A DNA stretch of 64,000 nt. It comes from Yersinia proxima. Lineage in GTDB: Bacteria; Pseudomonadota; Gammaproteobacteria; Enterobacterales; Enterobacteriaceae. Below the pieces are notes generated by a model that was not told where the DNA came from, searched no databases, and worked only from the letters and a program-made list of their open reading frames with translations. The stretch is from NCBI RefSeq assembly GCF_902170785.1, contig NZ_CABHYG010000004.1, forward strand, positions 434,001 through 498,000. The letters are read 5' to 3'. Both the position numbers and the translations under genes were made by a program. This document shows, piece by piece, positions 8,966 to 19,255 of the stretch; position 1 is the stretch's first letter, and each line of letters opens with the position of its first letter.

Positions 8966-9748
8966 TTAACCGCCGTAAACATCAAAATCGAAATATTTTT
9001 TCGCGAGTTTATCGTAGGTACCATCTTTGCGCATTTCTGCAAAGGCTTTATCCAGCGCAGCTTTCAGCTCAGCGTCATCTTTACGCAGGCCCATACCCGT
9101 GCCTACACCAAAGAATTCATCATTTTTAACTGATGGGCCGGCAAAGGCATAACCTTTACCTGCTTCTTGCTTCAGGAAACCTTCACTGCCAGCGACTTCA
9201 TCCTGGAAAGCCGCATCAATACGACCAGAGCTTAAATCGGAGTAAATCAAATCCTGATTCTGATAAGCAACAACTTCAATACCTTTTGGCTGCCACTCTG
9301 CATTGGCGAATGCTTCCTGAGTCGAACCTTGTAATACACCGACACGTTTGCCTTTCAACGCCACCAATGTTGGTTCAATTTTGCTGTCTTTCGGCGCGAT
9401 CAAACGAGCATTCGCAGCATAAAGTTTGTCGGTGAAAGCAATTTCTTTTTGGCGTTTTTCAGTAATGGAAAGCGAAGAGATAATGGCATCAATCTTTTTA
9501 GCTTTCAGCGATGGAATAAGTGCATCGAAATCACTTTCAACAAAAGTACATTTAGTATCAATACGATTACATAACTCTTTGGCGATATCGATATCAAAAC
9601 CTACCAACTCACCACTGGCATTTTTTGATTCGAAAGGAGCATAAGTTGGATCTGTACCAATTTTGATATCTTTAGGAATAGCAGCAAAAGCAGTGCTGGC
9701 AGCAGCCAATGCTAATACAAGAGGCAGAACCAAAATTTTCTTATTCAT
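8966..9748 (-). CDS. hisJ: Periplasmic histidine-binding protein HisJ
   Basis: 260 residues. A signal peptide ([22 protein letters not shown], cleaved after AFA near residue 22) precedes the mature protein starting [20 protein letters not shown]. Ligand-pocket blocks [19 protein letters not shown] and [12 protein letters not shown] match HisJ, as does the C-terminus [14 protein letters not shown]. coli and Salmonella have a paralogue, argT, next to hisJ; here it is missing, so this single binding protein serves the transporter. Nitrogen control is suggested by the upstream sigma-54 promoter. Confidence 0.95.
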   Translation of the reverse strand: MNKKILVLPLVLALAAASTAFAAIPKDIKIGTDPTYAPFESKNASGELVGFDIDIAKELCNRIDTKCTFVESDFDALIPSLKAKKIDAIISSLSITEKRQKEIAFTDKLYAANARLIAPKDSKIEPTLVALKGKRVGVLQGSTQEAFANAEWQPKGIEVVAYQNQDLIYSDLSSGRIDAAFQDEVAGSEGFLKQEAGKGYAFAGPSVKNDEFFGVGTGMGLRKDDAELKAALDKAFAEMRKDGTYDKLAKKYFDFDVYGG

Positions 9749-9842
9749 ACATAACCCTCAAATTGATTTTCGATGCCACAAAGCGCGTTAGTTTTCTGTA
9801 CAACCCTTAGCGTCCATAAATCTACGTTTCCATAAATCGATG

Positions 9843-9858
9843 TGCAGTAATCGTGCCA
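9843..9858 (-). promoter_or_regulatory. Candidate sigma-54 promoter of hisJ
   Basis: On the minus strand the sequence reads TGGCACGATTACTGCA, which fits the sigma-54 consensus TGGCACG-N4-TTGCA with one mismatch, keeping the -24 GG and -12 GC at correct spacing. Transcription would start near 9832, leaving an 80-base leader before the hisJ ATG. Confidence 0.72.
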
Positions 9859-9983
9859 GTAATCATTGGCGGAAAAAGCAAATTCCATTACCGCTTGCCT
9901 GGCACAACAACCACTAAAAGTGGGCATAGGGTCGTAGAGAGAAACTGAATACGAAATCTATGCAACAGTACGCGATCTGAAAC

Positions 9984-10022
9984 AGCATCATTGTGGTGCA
10001 TAATGCGCCCCATTTCAGTGCG
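9984..10022 (-). promoter_or_regulatory. Two candidate NtrC enhancer sites
   Basis: TGCACCACAATGATGCT (9984-10000) differs at two positions from the NtrC consensus TGCACCANNNTGGTGCA; CGCACTGAAATGGGGCG (10006-10022) is a weaker second copy. Their centres are 22 bp apart and about 160-180 bp upstream of the start implied by the sigma-54 promoter, a typical enhancer arrangement. Confidence 0.6.
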
Positions 10023-10056
10023 ATGTTGCACAAATGTATCAATTGAGGGAAGAATG

Positions 10057-10629
10057 TTAACTGGCACCTTGCCAACGAATAAATAGATCTTCGGGCAACT
10101 CAATATCGAATTGATCGATAACCCGATTAACCGTTTGATCGACCAGGTCTTGGATAGTCTGCGGGCGGTGATAAAACGCTGGCATCGGCGGCATAATGAC
10201 CGCGCCCAACTCAGCAGCCTGTAGCATCAGCCGTAAATGGCCTAAATGTAGCGGCGTTTCGCGTACGCACAGCACCAGTGGACGGCGCTCTTTCAGTATC
10301 ACATCAGCAGCACGGGTCAATAAGCCATCGGTATAGCTATGAACAATGCCAGATAACGTTTTGATCGAACAAGGTAAAATGACCATCCCGCTGGTCTTGA
10401 ACGATCCCGAGGAAACACAAGCTGCGATATCGCGAGAATCGTGTACCACATCCGCTAGCGCCTGCACATCCTTCACACTGAAATCTGTTTCAAGTGCTAA
10501 CGTCTGGCGTGCCGCATTACTGAGAATCAAGTGTGTTTCCACCCCCTCGACCTGTCGTAGCACCTGTAACAAGCGAACACCATAAATGGCACCGCTGGCA
10601 CCGCTAATGCCAATAATAAGTCGTTTCAT
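10057..10629 (-). CDS. ubiX: Flavin prenyltransferase UbiX
   Basis: 190 residues beginning MKRLIIGISGASGAIYGVRLL, the FMN-binding start of UbiX (E. coli 189). It adds a dimethylallyl group to FMN to make the prenyl-FMN cofactor used by UbiD in ubiquinone synthesis. Conserved stretches include SSGSFKTSGMVILPCS, KERRPLVLCVRETPLHLGHL and PAFYHRP. The ATG at 10629 follows AGGGAC; the frame extends upstream to 10644 without support. Between purF and hisJ as in E. coli. Confidence 0.95.
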   Translation of the reverse strand: MKRLIIGISGASGAIYGVRLLQVLRQVEGVETHLILSNAARQTLALETDFSVKDVQALADVVHDSRDIAACVSSGSFKTSGMVILPCSIKTLSGIVHSYTDGLLTRAADVILKERRPLVLCVRETPLHLGHLRLMLQAAELGAVIMPPMPAFYHRPQTIQDLVDQTVNRVIDQFDIELPEDLFIRWQGAS

Positions 10630-10770
10630 GGGAAAGTCCCTCAAGCTGGCTTTATGCCTTATAAATTAAGCATAACATAAAGAAATATGGCGAGACTTTG
10701 CCGTATCCGAGATCAATTAGCAAATTATCACCCGCTCATTTAGCCATATCACTCAGGGTTCAGTTAGTAA

Positions 10771-10792
10771 CAAAAAAAGGCGCACCGCGCCT
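10771..10792 (-). terminator. Rho-independent terminator after purF
   Basis: On the minus strand GGCGC-ggt-GCGCC is followed directly by seven T residues. It is about 90 bp past the purF stop codon and before ubiX. Confidence 0.85.
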
Positions 10793-10876
10793 GCACGCTG
10801 GTTGCACCTTTTTGATTCACACTCACCTTTTCACTAAATATAGCCAGTACACCTGCGGCTTGAAAGATGACGGGTA

Positions 10877-12394
10877 TTATCCTTCGTTATGCATCTCCAG
10901 GTTTTCCGCTTCGTTATGACTACGTAATGCTTGCGCATCGTCGTTACGTAACGATTCCAGATACTCCAGATAGCTTTGATCCACATCTTTAGTCACGTAA
11001 ACGCCGTTAAAGACTGAGCACTCGAACTGAGTAATATCTGGGTTATCTTCGCGTACCGCCTCGATAAGGTCACTAAGATCCTGGAAAATCAGTGCATCCG
11101 CACCAATCAACTGACGAATCTCATCCACTTCACGCCCATGTGCAATTAATTCATTAGCACTTGGCATATCGATGCCATACACATTCGGGAAACGAATTTC
11201 AGGAGCGGCAGAGGCGAAATATACTTTCTTCGCTCCAGCTTCACGCGCCATTTCAACGATCTGTTCTGATGTCGTACCGCGTACAATGGAGTCATCCACC
11301 AATAATACGTTCTTATCACGGAATTCTGCACGGTTGGCATTCAGTTTACGGCGCACTGATTTACGGCGTTCCTGCTGGCCCGGCATGATAAAGGTACGGC
11401 CAACATAACGGTTTTTCACAAACCCCTGGCGGTAAGGCTTATCCAGAATACGGGCGATTTCCAGCGCGATATCGCAGGAAGTTTCCGGGATAGGAATCAC
11501 AACATCGATATCCAGATCTTCCCACTGTTTGGCAATTTTTGCGCCTAATTTCTGGCCCATGCGCACTCGTGCGCTGTAGACAGAAATTTTATCCATAAAG
11601 GAGTCAGGGCGAGCAAAATAAACATACTCAAACAAGCACGGATTGTATTTCGGATTTTCAGCACACTGGCGAGTGAATAATTGACCTTTCTCGGTGATAT
11701 ACACCGCTTCACCCGGTGCAACATCACGCAGGAATTCGAAACCAAGGGTATCCAACGCCACACTTTCAGAAGCGACCATGTATTCATTACGACCATCTGC
11801 GAGGGTGCGTTTACCCATCACCAGCGGGCGAATACCGTTAGGGTCACGAAAAGCAACCATACCATGACCAATGATCATCGCGACGCAAGCATAGGCACCA
11901 CGAATCAATTGATGTGTGGCGGCAACAGCGGCAAAAATGTTGTCAGATTCCAACGGATAATGCTGGAAACGGTCCAATTCGCTGGCAAAAATATTCAGCA
12001 GAATTTCTGAGTCAGAAGTGGTGTTCACATGACGGCGAGAAACTTCGAATAATTCCTTTCTCAGCTGGTGAGCGTTAGTCAGATTACCGTTATGGGCCAA
12101 AGTGATACCAAACGGTGAGTTAACGTAGAAAGGCTGGGCCTCGGAAGCACTGGAACTGCCTGCTGTTGGGTAACGAACATGGCCAATACCCATATTCCCC
12201 TGTAAGCGCAGCATATGCCGGGTTTCAAATACATCCTTCACCAAGCCGTTTGCTTTACGCAGCCGGAACCCATTATGGGCATCAATGGTAACGATGCCCG
12301 CAGCATCCTGGCCTCGGTGCTGAAGCACCGTCAACGCATCATAAATCGACTGGTTTACCGGTGCAAAACCGGCGATACCGACAATACCGCACAT
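10877..12394 (-). CDS. purF: Amidophosphoribosyltransferase PurF
   Basis: 505 residues, the first committed enzyme of de novo purine synthesis (PRPP plus glutamine to phosphoribosylamine). MCGIVG places the N-terminal nucleophile Cys2 of the glutaminase domain (to about residue 230); the C-terminal phosphoribosyltransferase domain has the PRPP loop [14 protein letters not shown]. Twelve bases follow the cvpA stop, so the two are co-transcribed under the PurR box upstream of cvpA. Confidence 0.98.
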   Translation of the reverse strand: MCGIVGIAGFAPVNQSIYDALTVLQHRGQDAAGIVTIDAHNGFRLRKANGLVKDVFETRHMLRLQGNMGIGHVRYPTAGSSSASEAQPFYVNSPFGITLAHNGNLTNAHQLRKELFEVSRRHVNTTSDSEILLNIFASELDRFQHYPLESDNIFAAVAATHQLIRGAYACVAMIIGHGMVAFRDPNGIRPLVMGKRTLADGRNEYMVASESVALDTLGFEFLRDVAPGEAVYITEKGQLFTRQCAENPKYNPCLFEYVYFARPDSFMDKISVYSARVRMGQKLGAKIAKQWEDLDIDVVIPIPETSCDIALEIARILDKPYRQGFVKNRYVGRTFIMPGQQERRKSVRRKLNANRAEFRDKNVLLVDDSIVRGTTSEQIVEMAREAGAKKVYFASAAPEIRFPNVYGIDMPSANELIAHGREVDEIRQLIGADALIFQDLSDLIEAVREDNPDITQFECSVFNGVYVTKDVDQSYLEYLESLRNDDAQALRSHNEAENLEMHNEG

Positions 12395-12406
12395 GTTGTC
12401 TTTTCC

Positions 12407-12916
12407 TCATAAGCCGCTCCGAATCGGTAATTGATTCGGTAAGAAACTCGACGTGCTCTGTAGGTAGTCAAAGAACCACCTGATGATATAACTGAACTGC
12501 GGGATTAATTGTGACTGTTTCCAGTCAGCACTCTGCGAAAAACCAGTAAACGTATCCAGAAAGAACAACATAGCCGAGACAATCAGAACGCCTCGCAGCG
12601 CACCAAAACAGATGCCCAGCACCCTGTCAGTTCCTGATAGCCCCGTACGTTCAACCAGCGAACCTATCACATAGTTAACAATAGCCCCGACGATCAATGT
12701 CGCGATGAACAAAATGCCGATAGCAATTCCGTTACGAACCACTTCATCCTCAAAACGGGTGAAGTAGATAGCAAGGTAACTGTAAAAATGGCTGGCAACA
12801 AAAAACGCACATCCCCATGTTACAAGTGACAATGCTTCACGGACAAAACCCCGGATTAAGCTGACTAAAGCAGAAAATCCGATAATCCCTATAATGACGT
12901 AATCAATCCAGACCAT
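12407..12916 (-). CDS. cvpA: Colicin V production protein CvpA
   Basis: 169 residues with four predicted membrane spans, beginning [20 protein letters not shown] as in E. coli CvpA (162). Inner-membrane protein needed for colicin V export and linked to envelope stress and bile tolerance; biochemical role unknown. First gene of the cvpA-purF operon. Confidence 0.95.
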   Translation of the reverse strand: MVWIDYVIIGIIGFSALVSLIRGFVREALSLVTWGCAFFVASHFYSYLAIYFTRFEDEVVRNGIAIGILFIATLIVGAIVNYVIGSLVERTGLSGTDRVLGICFGALRGVLIVSAMLFFLDTFTGFSQSADWKQSQLIPQFSYIIRWFFDYLQSTSSFLPNQLPIRSGL

Positions 12917-12974
12917 GACTATTCCAATGACGAAATCGCCGCTGCATCCTGTTCGCGGCGAATTCTAACAGAAA

Positions 12975-12990
12975 AAGAAAACGTTTGCGT
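12975..12990 (-). promoter_or_regulatory. PurR operator of cvpA-purF
   Basis: The minus strand reads ACGCAAACGTTTTCTT, a perfect match to the PurR box (ACGCAAACGTTTNCNT), 59 bp before the cvpA start. PurR with hypoxanthine or guanine would repress purine synthesis here exactly as in E. coli. Confidence 0.92.
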
Positions 12991-13019
12991 AGAGGAATTA
13001 TTGCCGGCGACAAATTAAA

Positions 13020-13052
13020 GTGCGGCGATTTTAAAAACAACAATCGCCGCAC
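13020..13052. terminator. Hairpin between dedD and cvpA
   Basis: GTGCGGCGATT (13020-13030) and AATCGCCGCAC (13042-13052) are a perfect 11-bp inverted repeat around an 11-base loop. It follows dedD by 55 bp and precedes the PurR box, so it likely ends or attenuates transcription from dedD. The minus-strand tail (TTTAATTT) is a weak T tract. Confidence 0.65.
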
Positions 13053-13106
13053 AAACTTAACGCGAAAAACCCTATACACCCTGATGTCTTAACCCTTAAT
13101 CAAACT

Positions 13107-13841
13107 TTAGCGCCCCGTACCATAGGGCTTAACCTGCCCATTCAGACCACTTAATGAATTAAGCTCTGGCAAGGCCGATTGCAGTTTTTGTTTTGACGCA
13201 TCTGGCCCAACATACACGCGGGTAATCTGACCTTGAACCGGTGTCGCGGGCACCGTAAATGCACGATGACCTGACAAGCGCAGCGTCGCAACAATTTCAT
13301 TCACTTTGGCCGCATTTTTCAGTGCCCCCAGTTGGACAACATAGGCCTGCCCCACTGGCGCTTTTTCTTCCGCGACCGGTTTATTTTCTGGTTGTACTGG
13401 CGGTTTAACCTCAGGTTTTGGCTTAACTTCCTGCGGTTTTTTCTCGACGGGTACTGGCTTGACTTCTACTGGCTTAACCTCAGTTGGTTTCTTCTCGACA
13501 GGTTTCACTTCAACCGGCTTACTTTGTACCGGGGGGGGTGCCACGATAGTCGGTTCAGACGGTAGGTTACCGGCGTCATTAGCGGCCTCTGAGCCGGAAT
13601 CATCTTTAGGGACTGCCACGGCTTGCGCTGCACCTTCCGGAGGCGCAATAGGCAGGGGCTGACTGACCGGAGGAACCGCATCAATCTCCTGACTATCACC
13701 GGGTTTTGGCACTAATGGGATGGCAGCAAACTCATCCTCATAATGCTTCTTTTTACCATCCAGCAGCCCCGGCAACACAATCACGCCCAACGCCACCAGA
13801 ATTATGGTCCCGACTAAACGGTTCTGGAACTTACTTGCCAC
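13107..13841 (-). CDS. dedD: Cell-division SPOR-domain protein DedD
   Basis: About 244 residues. One N-terminal membrane anchor (FQNRLVGTIILVALGVIVLPGLL), a long periplasmic linker rich in Lys-Pro-Val-Glu repeats (roughly residues 110-160) and a C-terminal SPOR domain (AYVVQLGALKNAAKVNEIVATL) that binds denuded septal peptidoglycan. The GTG at 13841 (MASKFQNRL) is chosen because it matches E. coli and sits 5 bases after GGGGAG; an ATG at 13859 would add six residues. The linker repeats make its length likely to vary between strains. Confidence 0.93.
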   Translation of the reverse strand: MASKFQNRLVGTIILVALGVIVLPGLLDGKKKHYEDEFAAIPLVPKPGDSQEIDAVPPVSQPLPIAPPEGAAQAVAVPKDDSGSEAANDAGNLPSEPTIVAPPPVQSKPVEVKPVEKKPTEVKPVEVKPVPVEKKPQEVKPKPEVKPPVQPENKPVAEEKAPVGQAYVVQLGALKNAAKVNEIVATLRLSGHRAFTVPATPVQGQITRVYVGPDASKQKLQSALPELNSLSGLNGQVKPYGTGR

Positions 13842-13880
13842 TCGCACTCCCCATTTCAATGTCTTGATAAACTCGAGCTG

Positions 13881-15149
13881 TTACAAATCCATGGCAGCCA
13901 TAACATGAGCAACCGTATGGAAAGAGCCACAGACAATGACCACATCCTGTGGTTCTGCATCCTGCATGGCCTGACGCCAGGCAGTTTCGACATCACTAAA
14001 CTGGCGTGATTGCGCCAAATGCTCGGCTAATTGCTCCGCGCTCGCCCCGCGCGGCCCTTCCAGCGGTGCGCAGTACCATTCATCGACTTGCTCAGATAAA
14101 CACGCCAGCGTACCACCAATATCTTTATCCGATAACATCCCAACCACCGCACGCACTTTGCCCTGTTTCGGTAATTGAGCCAGTTTATCAGTCAAATAAC
14201 GCGCTGCGTGGGGATTGTGAGCCACATCCAAAATCAACAACGGCTGCTCACTGATTATCTGAAAACGCCCCGGTAAACTGGCGGCCTGCAACCCCTGACG
14301 AATTACATCTTCGCTTAATGGCAATCCAGAATAATGTAATACTGCCAGAGCTGTCGCAGCATTGGCGAGCGGCACATTCGGCAACGGCAAATCGTTCCAT
14401 TGGCGTTCATCGCATTGCCAATTCCAAGCGTTTTTTTGTTGACCAGAAGAGTCTTGCTGGCTGAACTGCCAGGCAATATTGCGTTGATACAGGTGCGCAC
14501 CGAGTGTTGCCGCAACCTCTGCAATCGACTGTGGCATATCAGGTTCGCCTACCACTGCGGGTTTACCCGCACGGAAAACGCCGGCTTTTTCACGGCCAAT
14601 GCTTTCTCTGTCAAAGCCCAGCCAATCGGTGTGATCGATCGCAATGCTGGTGATGGCAGCAACATCTGAATCAACAATATTGGTCGCATCCAAACGCCCC
14701 CCCAACCCCACTTCCAGAATCACCACATCAAGGTTGGACTGCTTAAACAGTTGCAGGGCAGATAAAGTGCCGAACTCGAAGTAAGTCAGTGAGATACCTT
14801 CGCGCCCAGCTTCAATTTTAGCAAAAGAATGGCTGTGCTCCGCTTCAGGCAGTTCTTGCCCCTGAATACGGACGCGCTCGGTGTAACGCAAAAGATGGGG
14901 TGAGCTGTAAACCCCGACCCGCAAACCCGCTGCAAGTAAAATTGATTCCAGGGTACAACAGGTGGTGCCTTTGCCATTCGTACCGGCAACGGTAAAGATT
15001 TTGGGGGCAGGTTTAAGCAAGTCCAAACGCTCAGCAACCTGTTTAACACGTTCCAACCCCAGCTCGATTGGCTGAGAATGCAAACGCTCAAGATAGTAAA
15101 GCCACGCGGCCAAAGGCGACGTGGCTTGGGGAGTTTGATGGTTGTTCAT
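13881..15149 (-). CDS. folC: Bifunctional folylpolyglutamate/dihydrofolate synthase FolC
   Basis: 422 residues, as in E. coli. It joins dihydropteroate with glutamate and adds further glutamates to tetrahydrofolate. The ATP loop TVAGTNGKGTTC and Mur-ligase-type motifs VILEVGLGGRLDATN, AITSIAIDHTDWLG and LILDVAHNPHAARYL are present. The ATG at 15149 (MNNHQTPQATSPLAAWL) matches E. coli; the longer frame to 15212 runs into an ERIC repeat and is an artefact. 39 bp before dedD. Confidence 0.95.
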   Translation of the reverse strand: MNNHQTPQATSPLAAWLYYLERLHSQPIELGLERVKQVAERLDLLKPAPKIFTVAGTNGKGTTCCTLESILLAAGLRVGVYSSPHLLRYTERVRIQGQELPEAEHSHSFAKIEAGREGISLTYFEFGTLSALQLFKQSNLDVVILEVGLGGRLDATNIVDSDVAAITSIAIDHTDWLGFDRESIGREKAGVFRAGKPAVVGEPDMPQSIAEVAATLGAHLYQRNIAWQFSQQDSSGQQKNAWNWQCDERQWNDLPLPNVPLANAATALAVLHYSGLPLSEDVIRQGLQAASLPGRFQIISEQPLLILDVAHNPHAARYLTDKLAQLPKQGKVRAVVGMLSDKDIGGTLACLSEQVDEWYCAPLEGPRGASAEQLAEHLAQSRQFSDVETAWRQAMQDAEPQDVVIVCGSFHTVAHVMAAMDL

Positions 15150-15167
15150 AAGTCCCGTCACTGGCCT

Positions 15168-15295
15168 TATATCCTTCGTACTTGAAGCCGCAGGGTTGTT
15201 AGCTGCGTTCATTCACCCGAATCACTGACTTAAGTCAGCTCATCGGGATTTATTCGCTTGCTGTCTACCTGCAGCTCCAATTACTTTGGGTATAT
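15168..15295. repeat. ERIC-type palindromic repeat, copy 1
   Basis: About 128 bp bounded by TATATCC and GGGTATA ends, with outer arms CTTCGTACTTGAAG / CTCCAATTACTTTGGG and a central palindrome around GACTTAAGTCAGCTCATC. It has the layout of enterobacterial repetitive intergenic consensus elements, which are abundant in Yersinia. It sits between accD and folC. Confidence 0.8.
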
Positions 15296-15383
15296 CTTTT
15301 CTTATTGAAAGCAGCAAAGCTCAAGCTACGACAATGCACGATAACCGAGCACCACCTTATAAGAGTGATGCCCGGTCAGTTCA

Positions 15384-16295
15384 TCAGGCATCAGCCTGAT
15401 TATCAGTCACAGCCGCATCAGCCTTAACCCCATCCACGTTTGGTTGCGGTTGATGAGTCAATTTCGACAAAATGCTGGCCAGCGTCTGACGCATAACCGG
15501 ACGGCGAACTATCATGTCAATAGCGCCTTTTTCAATCAAGAATTCGCTGCGCTGGAAGCCCGGCGGCAGTTTTTCACGTACAGTTTGCTCGATAACCCGA
15601 GGGCCAGCAAAACCAATCAGTGCTTTGGGTTCAGCGATATTGATATCACCCAACATCGCCAGACTGGCTGATACACCGCCCATAGTCGGGTCAGTCAGCA
15701 CTGATATGTACGGCAAACCGCGCTCTTGCATTTTAGCCAGAGCTGCACTGGTTTTTGCCATCTGCATCAGAGACATCAATGCTTCCTGCATACGGGCACC
15801 ACCACTGGAAGAGAAGCACACTAGTGGACAATTATCTTCCAGTGCCTGTTCTACCGCACGAACAAAGCGAGCACCTACCACTGATGCCATTGACCCGCCC
15901 ATAAAGGCAAATTCAAATGAAGCGGCAACAATCGGCATTCCCTGCAAGGTTCCTTTCATCGCAACCAAAGCATCTTTCTCGCCCGTCTCTTTTTGTGCAG
16001 CAGAGAGGCGATCTTTATACTTTTTGGAGTCCTTGAATTTCAGGATGTCCTTCGGTTCCAGTTCGCTACCCAATTCAACTTCGCTGCCTGCATCCAGCAG
16101 CATATGTAAGCGCGCACGGGCTGACATACGCATATGGTGATCACACTTAGGACATACTTCCAGATTGCGCTCTAACTCGGCACGATAAAGTACCTGCCCG
16201 CAACTGTCGCACTTCGTCCACACCCCTTCAGGAATACTCGCTTTGCGGGTTTGTGTGATATTGCTTTTGTTAAGAATTCGTTCAATCCAGCTCAT
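15384..16295 (-). CDS. accD: Acetyl-CoA carboxylase carboxyltransferase beta subunit AccD
   Basis: 303 residues from the ATG at 16295 ([13 protein letters not shown]), as in E. coli. A four-cysteine zinc ribbon (CDSCGQ and CPKCDHH, residues about 27-49) precedes the carboxyltransferase domain ([36 protein letters not shown]). With AccA it transfers carboxyl from biotin to acetyl-CoA to form malonyl-CoA. The frame extends to 16367 without family support. The C-terminal tail ([12 protein letters not shown]) is acidic and variable. Confidence 0.96.
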   Translation of the reverse strand: MSWIERILNKSNITQTRKASIPEGVWTKCDSCGQVLYRAELERNLEVCPKCDHHMRMSARARLHMLLDAGSEVELGSELEPKDILKFKDSKKYKDRLSAAQKETGEKDALVAMKGTLQGMPIVAASFEFAFMGGSMASVVGARFVRAVEQALEDNCPLVCFSSSGGARMQEALMSLMQMAKTSAALAKMQERGLPYISVLTDPTMGGVSASLAMLGDINIAEPKALIGFAGPRVIEQTVREKLPPGFQRSEFLIEKGAIDMIVRRPVMRQTLASILSKLTHQPQPNVDGVKADAAVTDNQADA

Positions 16296-16372
16296 TGATG
16301 ACCTTTCTGTTTGAACCTGGCTGTTGCCAGTTCGCTGTTCATGCTTTAACCATCTCCCTGAAAACATTCCAA

Positions 16373-16416
16373 TAAAAAATGCCTAAGATATACGCCAATA
16401 CGACGTAACTAAGGCA
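16373..16416 (-). terminator. Terminator between dedA and accD
   Basis: On the minus strand TGCCTTAG...CTTAGGCA with an inner ACG/CGT pair forms a long imperfect stem, followed by TTTTTTATT. It follows the dedA stop by about 110 bp and precedes accD. Confidence 0.7.
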
Positions 16417-16525
16417 CTCACTCCGGATTGTCCGCAGGAACAGACCATAAATGTGACTCATTAAACCATATTGGTTCGACAGTGTAGATAAAAAACTGGT
16501 CGAACCCATGGCTTAGGTAACATTT

Positions 16526-17188
16526 TTACTGATTTTTCTGACGTGCTGCTGCCCGCCGATGCCGCCAAACCTCGAATACGCCCGGTAAAATTGACACCAC
16601 AATAATGGCAACAATCAGCAATTTCAGATTATCCTGAACAAAAGGCATGTTACCAAACCAGTAGCCAGCATAGGTGAATAACAGCACCCATACTAATGCG
16701 CCAATCACGTTATAAGCAGCAAAATGGCGATAGGACATTTTGCCCATACCTGCAACAAACGGCGCAAAAGTACGAATAATCGGAACAAAACGCGCCAAGA
16801 TAATGGCTTTACCACCATGTTTTTCGTAAAACTGATGAGTTTTATCCAAATAACTACGACGGAAAATTTTGGAGTCCGGGTTACTGAATAACTTTTCACC
16901 GAATACCCGACCAATGGTGTAATTAATTGCATCACCCAAAATCGCGGCCGTGACCATCAGAGCAACCATAATGTGAACATTGATGTCATTGGAGGGCAGT
17001 GAAGCTAATGCACCCGCCACAAACAACAGAGAATCGCCCGGCAAGAATGGCGTGACAACCAAACCGGTTTCACAAAATAGAATCAGGAATAAAATGCCAT
17101 AAACCCAGACGCCATACTGCGCTACCAACTCCGCTAAATGCACATCAATATGCAAAATAAAATCAATAACGAAACGTATAAATTCCAT
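16526..17188 (-). CDS. dedA: DedA-family inner-membrane protein DedA
   Basis: 220 residues (E. coli DedA 219). The VTT/SNARE-associated domain signatures are present: [32 protein letters not shown], and [20 protein letters not shown]. DedA-family proteins act as undecaprenyl-phosphate or lipid flippase-like transporters and support membrane-potential homeostasis. Located between accD and truA as in E. coli. Confidence 0.95.
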   Translation of the reverse strand: MEFIRFVIDFILHIDVHLAELVAQYGVWVYGILFLILFCETGLVVTPFLPGDSLLFVAGALASLPSNDINVHIMVALMVTAAILGDAINYTIGRVFGEKLFSNPDSKIFRRSYLDKTHQFYEKHGGKAIILARFVPIIRTFAPFVAGMGKMSYRHFAAYNVIGALVWVLLFTYAGYWFGNMPFVQDNLKLLIVAIIVVSILPGVFEVWRHRRAAARQKNQ

Positions 17189-17319
17189 AAATACTCTCGA
17201 GTAGTCAACGTGCTTAATCTTTGATTAAGCGAGCTTAGCTGAACTTCCTTAGGTAATCCTTAGCCCCAAGTGATCCACTCGCCTAACTCATGTTGTTGTA
17301 TGAAAATAAGGCAACAATA

Positions 17320-18162
17320 TTAGTCGTCAGCTAAAAAAAGCGGTCCCAATGGCGTTTTGGGTAACGCAAAGTGATCAGGATAGTCGACCGAGACTAAATA
17401 TAACCCTTCCGCTTTCGCGGTTGCCGCCGCACGCGATCTGTCTTTCAGCGCCAGTAACTCGGCCATCCAGGTGACACTCTGATTGCCGCAACCAATTTCG
17501 ATCAGGCTACCGACAATATTGCGCACCATATGATGAACAAATGCGTTGGCCTTGATATCTACCACGATATACGCGCCATGTCGGGTAACTTTGACATGTT
17601 TTACATTTCGCCAGGGTGTACGCGACTGGCACTGTATCGCACGAAACGAAGTAAAATCATGTTCACCGAGCAAACATTGCGCAGCCTGTTCCATTTTTTC
17701 GGCATCCAGCGGCATATAACAATGGGTGACCCCTTGCGCCAAAACCGCCGGCCGATAGCGATGGTTAAAAATAATATAACGATAGCGACGAGCCGTGGCA
17801 CTGAAGCGGGCATGAAAACTATCATCAACTGTTTTGACCCAACGAACCGCAATATCAGGCGGTAAATGGCTGTTGACGCCCATCGTCCAGGCGGCATCTT
17901 TGCGCTCGGCTGTGGTGATAAAATGGACTACCTGCCCCGTCGCATGCACCCCGGCATCTGTCCGTCCGGCACATAATACGCCGATAGGCTCATTGGCGAC
18001 TTTTGACAATGCGGCCTCCAGACAAGCCTGTACGCTGGCAACCTCTTGCTGGCGCTGCCAACCGAAATAACGGCTGCCGTTGTATTCAATACCCAGCGCG
18101 ATTTTAATCCCCGCAGCCTCAGCCACGGTATTTTCTGGCTGAGTCAACTCAAGTTCGGACAT
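17320..18162 (-). CDS. truA: tRNA pseudouridine(38-40) synthase TruA
   Basis: 280 residues (E. coli 270). The catalytic aspartate lies in [36 protein letters not shown] and [15 protein letters not shown] are also diagnostic. It isomerises uridines 38-40 in the tRNA anticodon arm. The ATG overlaps the usg stop by one base (TGATG), indicating translational coupling with usg. Confidence 0.96.
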   Translation of the reverse strand: MSELELTQPENTVAEAAGIKIALGIEYNGSRYFGWQRQQEVASVQACLEAALSKVANEPIGVLCAGRTDAGVHATGQVVHFITTAERKDAAWTMGVNSHLPPDIAVRWVKTVDDSFHARFSATARRYRYIIFNHRYRPAVLAQGVTHCYMPLDAEKMEQAAQCLLGEHDFTSFRAIQCQSRTPWRNVKHVKVTRHGAYIVVDIKANAFVHHMVRNIVGSLIEIGCGNQSVTWMAELLALKDRSRAAATAKAEGLYLVSVDYPDHFALPKTPLGPLFLADD

Positions 18163-19172
18163 CAGTATAGTTGCTCCTGCAACAGGCGCTCCGCCGTTTC
18201 AATTGCCATCAACGCACCACCGAAACGAATGTTGTCAGTCACCGACCAGAACTGCAACACTTCGGGGATACCATAGTCATTGCGGATACAACCAATACTT
18301 AAAACATCACTGCCAGAGGCATCAGTGACTTGTGTTGGGTAATCATCTTCTTCCGATAACTGGATATCGTCGCAACTTTCCAGCTCACTGCGGGCTTCTT
18401 CCGCGGCGATTGGGCGTAGCGCTTCCAGATGAACCACTTGTGCCTGACCATAGAATACTGGCGACTGGACACAGCTCACGGAGATAGGTAACCCCTCGTC
18501 TTGCAAGACTTTACGCACCTGATCCACTAAACGGCGTTCTTCACGTACGCTACCTTCCTCATCAGCCAGCAGCGGTAAAACGTTAAAGGCCAATTGCTTA
18601 GCGAAAACACCGGGTTCCGCAGGAATACCATTTAACAGCTTGGCGCTTTGCCCGGCGAGATCATCCACTGCGGCTTTGCCGTGAGCGGAGGCAGAAATCA
18701 GCGCGGTAACATGCAAGCGGGACAAACCGGCCTGCTCGGTCAACGGCTTAATTGCTGTCAATAACTGGCTGGTCAGGCTATCAGCGACCGCCACAATATT
18801 GCGATTGCGATACTCCGCCAGCACTTGAGGGTTCACACTTGGCACCACCAGCGGTACATCTTGTTCCATGGCAAACAAACCACTGCTGTCGATAACCAAG
18901 CAACCGGCGTTGGCCGCTTCTTCAGCGTATTGCTGTGAGGCTTCACGGCCAGCAACAAAGAAAGCCAGTTGTGCCTGTGACCAGTCAAATTCTGCGGCAT
19001 TTTCAACCAGTACGCTTTTACCGTTAAAACGCACAGTCGCACCAGCACTGCGCTCGCTGGCCAAAGGATACAATTCACCAACCGGGAACTGGCGCTCATT
19101 TAACAGCTCCAGCAAGGCTTCACCTACTGCGCCCGTTGCTCCTAACAGAGCTATATTCCAGCCGTCAGACAT
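18162..19172 (-). CDS. usg: Semialdehyde-dehydrogenase-like protein Usg
   Basis: 336 residues starting [24 protein letters not shown], matching E. coli Usg (337). The fold is that of aspartate-semialdehyde dehydrogenase, but the catalytic cysteine segment is replaced by [10 protein letters not shown], with no Cys, so dehydrogenase activity is unlikely. NADP-binding GATGAVG and the C-terminal [12 protein letters not shown] are conserved. Function unknown. The start chosen is the ATG at 19172, not the upstream one at 19187. Confidence 0.93.
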   Translation of the reverse strand: MSDGWNIALLGATGAVGEALLELLNERQFPVGELYPLASERSAGATVRFNGKSVLVENAAEFDWSQAQLAFFVAGREASQQYAEEAANAGCLVIDSSGLFAMEQDVPLVVPSVNPQVLAEYRNRNIVAVADSLTSQLLTAIKPLTEQAGLSRLHVTALISASAHGKAAVDDLAGQSAKLLNGIPAEPGVFAKQLAFNVLPLLADEEGSVREERRLVDQVRKVLQDEGLPISVSCVQSPVFYGQAQVVHLEALRPIAAEEARSELESCDDIQLSEEDDYPTQVTDASGSDVLSIGCIRNDYGIPEVLQFWSVTDNIRFGGALMAIETAERLLQEQLY

Positions 19173-19255
19173 GTTGGTTTTCTCCACTAACGTTCATTAA
19201 ATTACAAAGAATTATGCAAATAACAGAATGGTCATTTACTAACGAATTCATGCGA

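Larger units (their letters stand above)
9749..10056. other. Intergenic region at the position of argT in E. coli
   Basis: 308 bases without a convincing gene between ubiX and hisJ, where E. coli has argT. It holds a candidate sigma-54 promoter and two NtrC-like sites reading towards hisJ (listed separately). Short frames here (e.g. 9745-9927, 9888-10103) have no recognisable features. Confidence 0.6.

Noticed and set aside
13459-13662. Thr/Gly-rich plus-strand frame in dedD
   Set aside because: It is the complement of the Lys-Pro-Val-Glu repeats of DedD, not a gene.
15514-16140. 208-residue plus-strand frame in accD
   Set aside because: Antisense to the conserved carboxyltransferase gene; no start context or homology signals.
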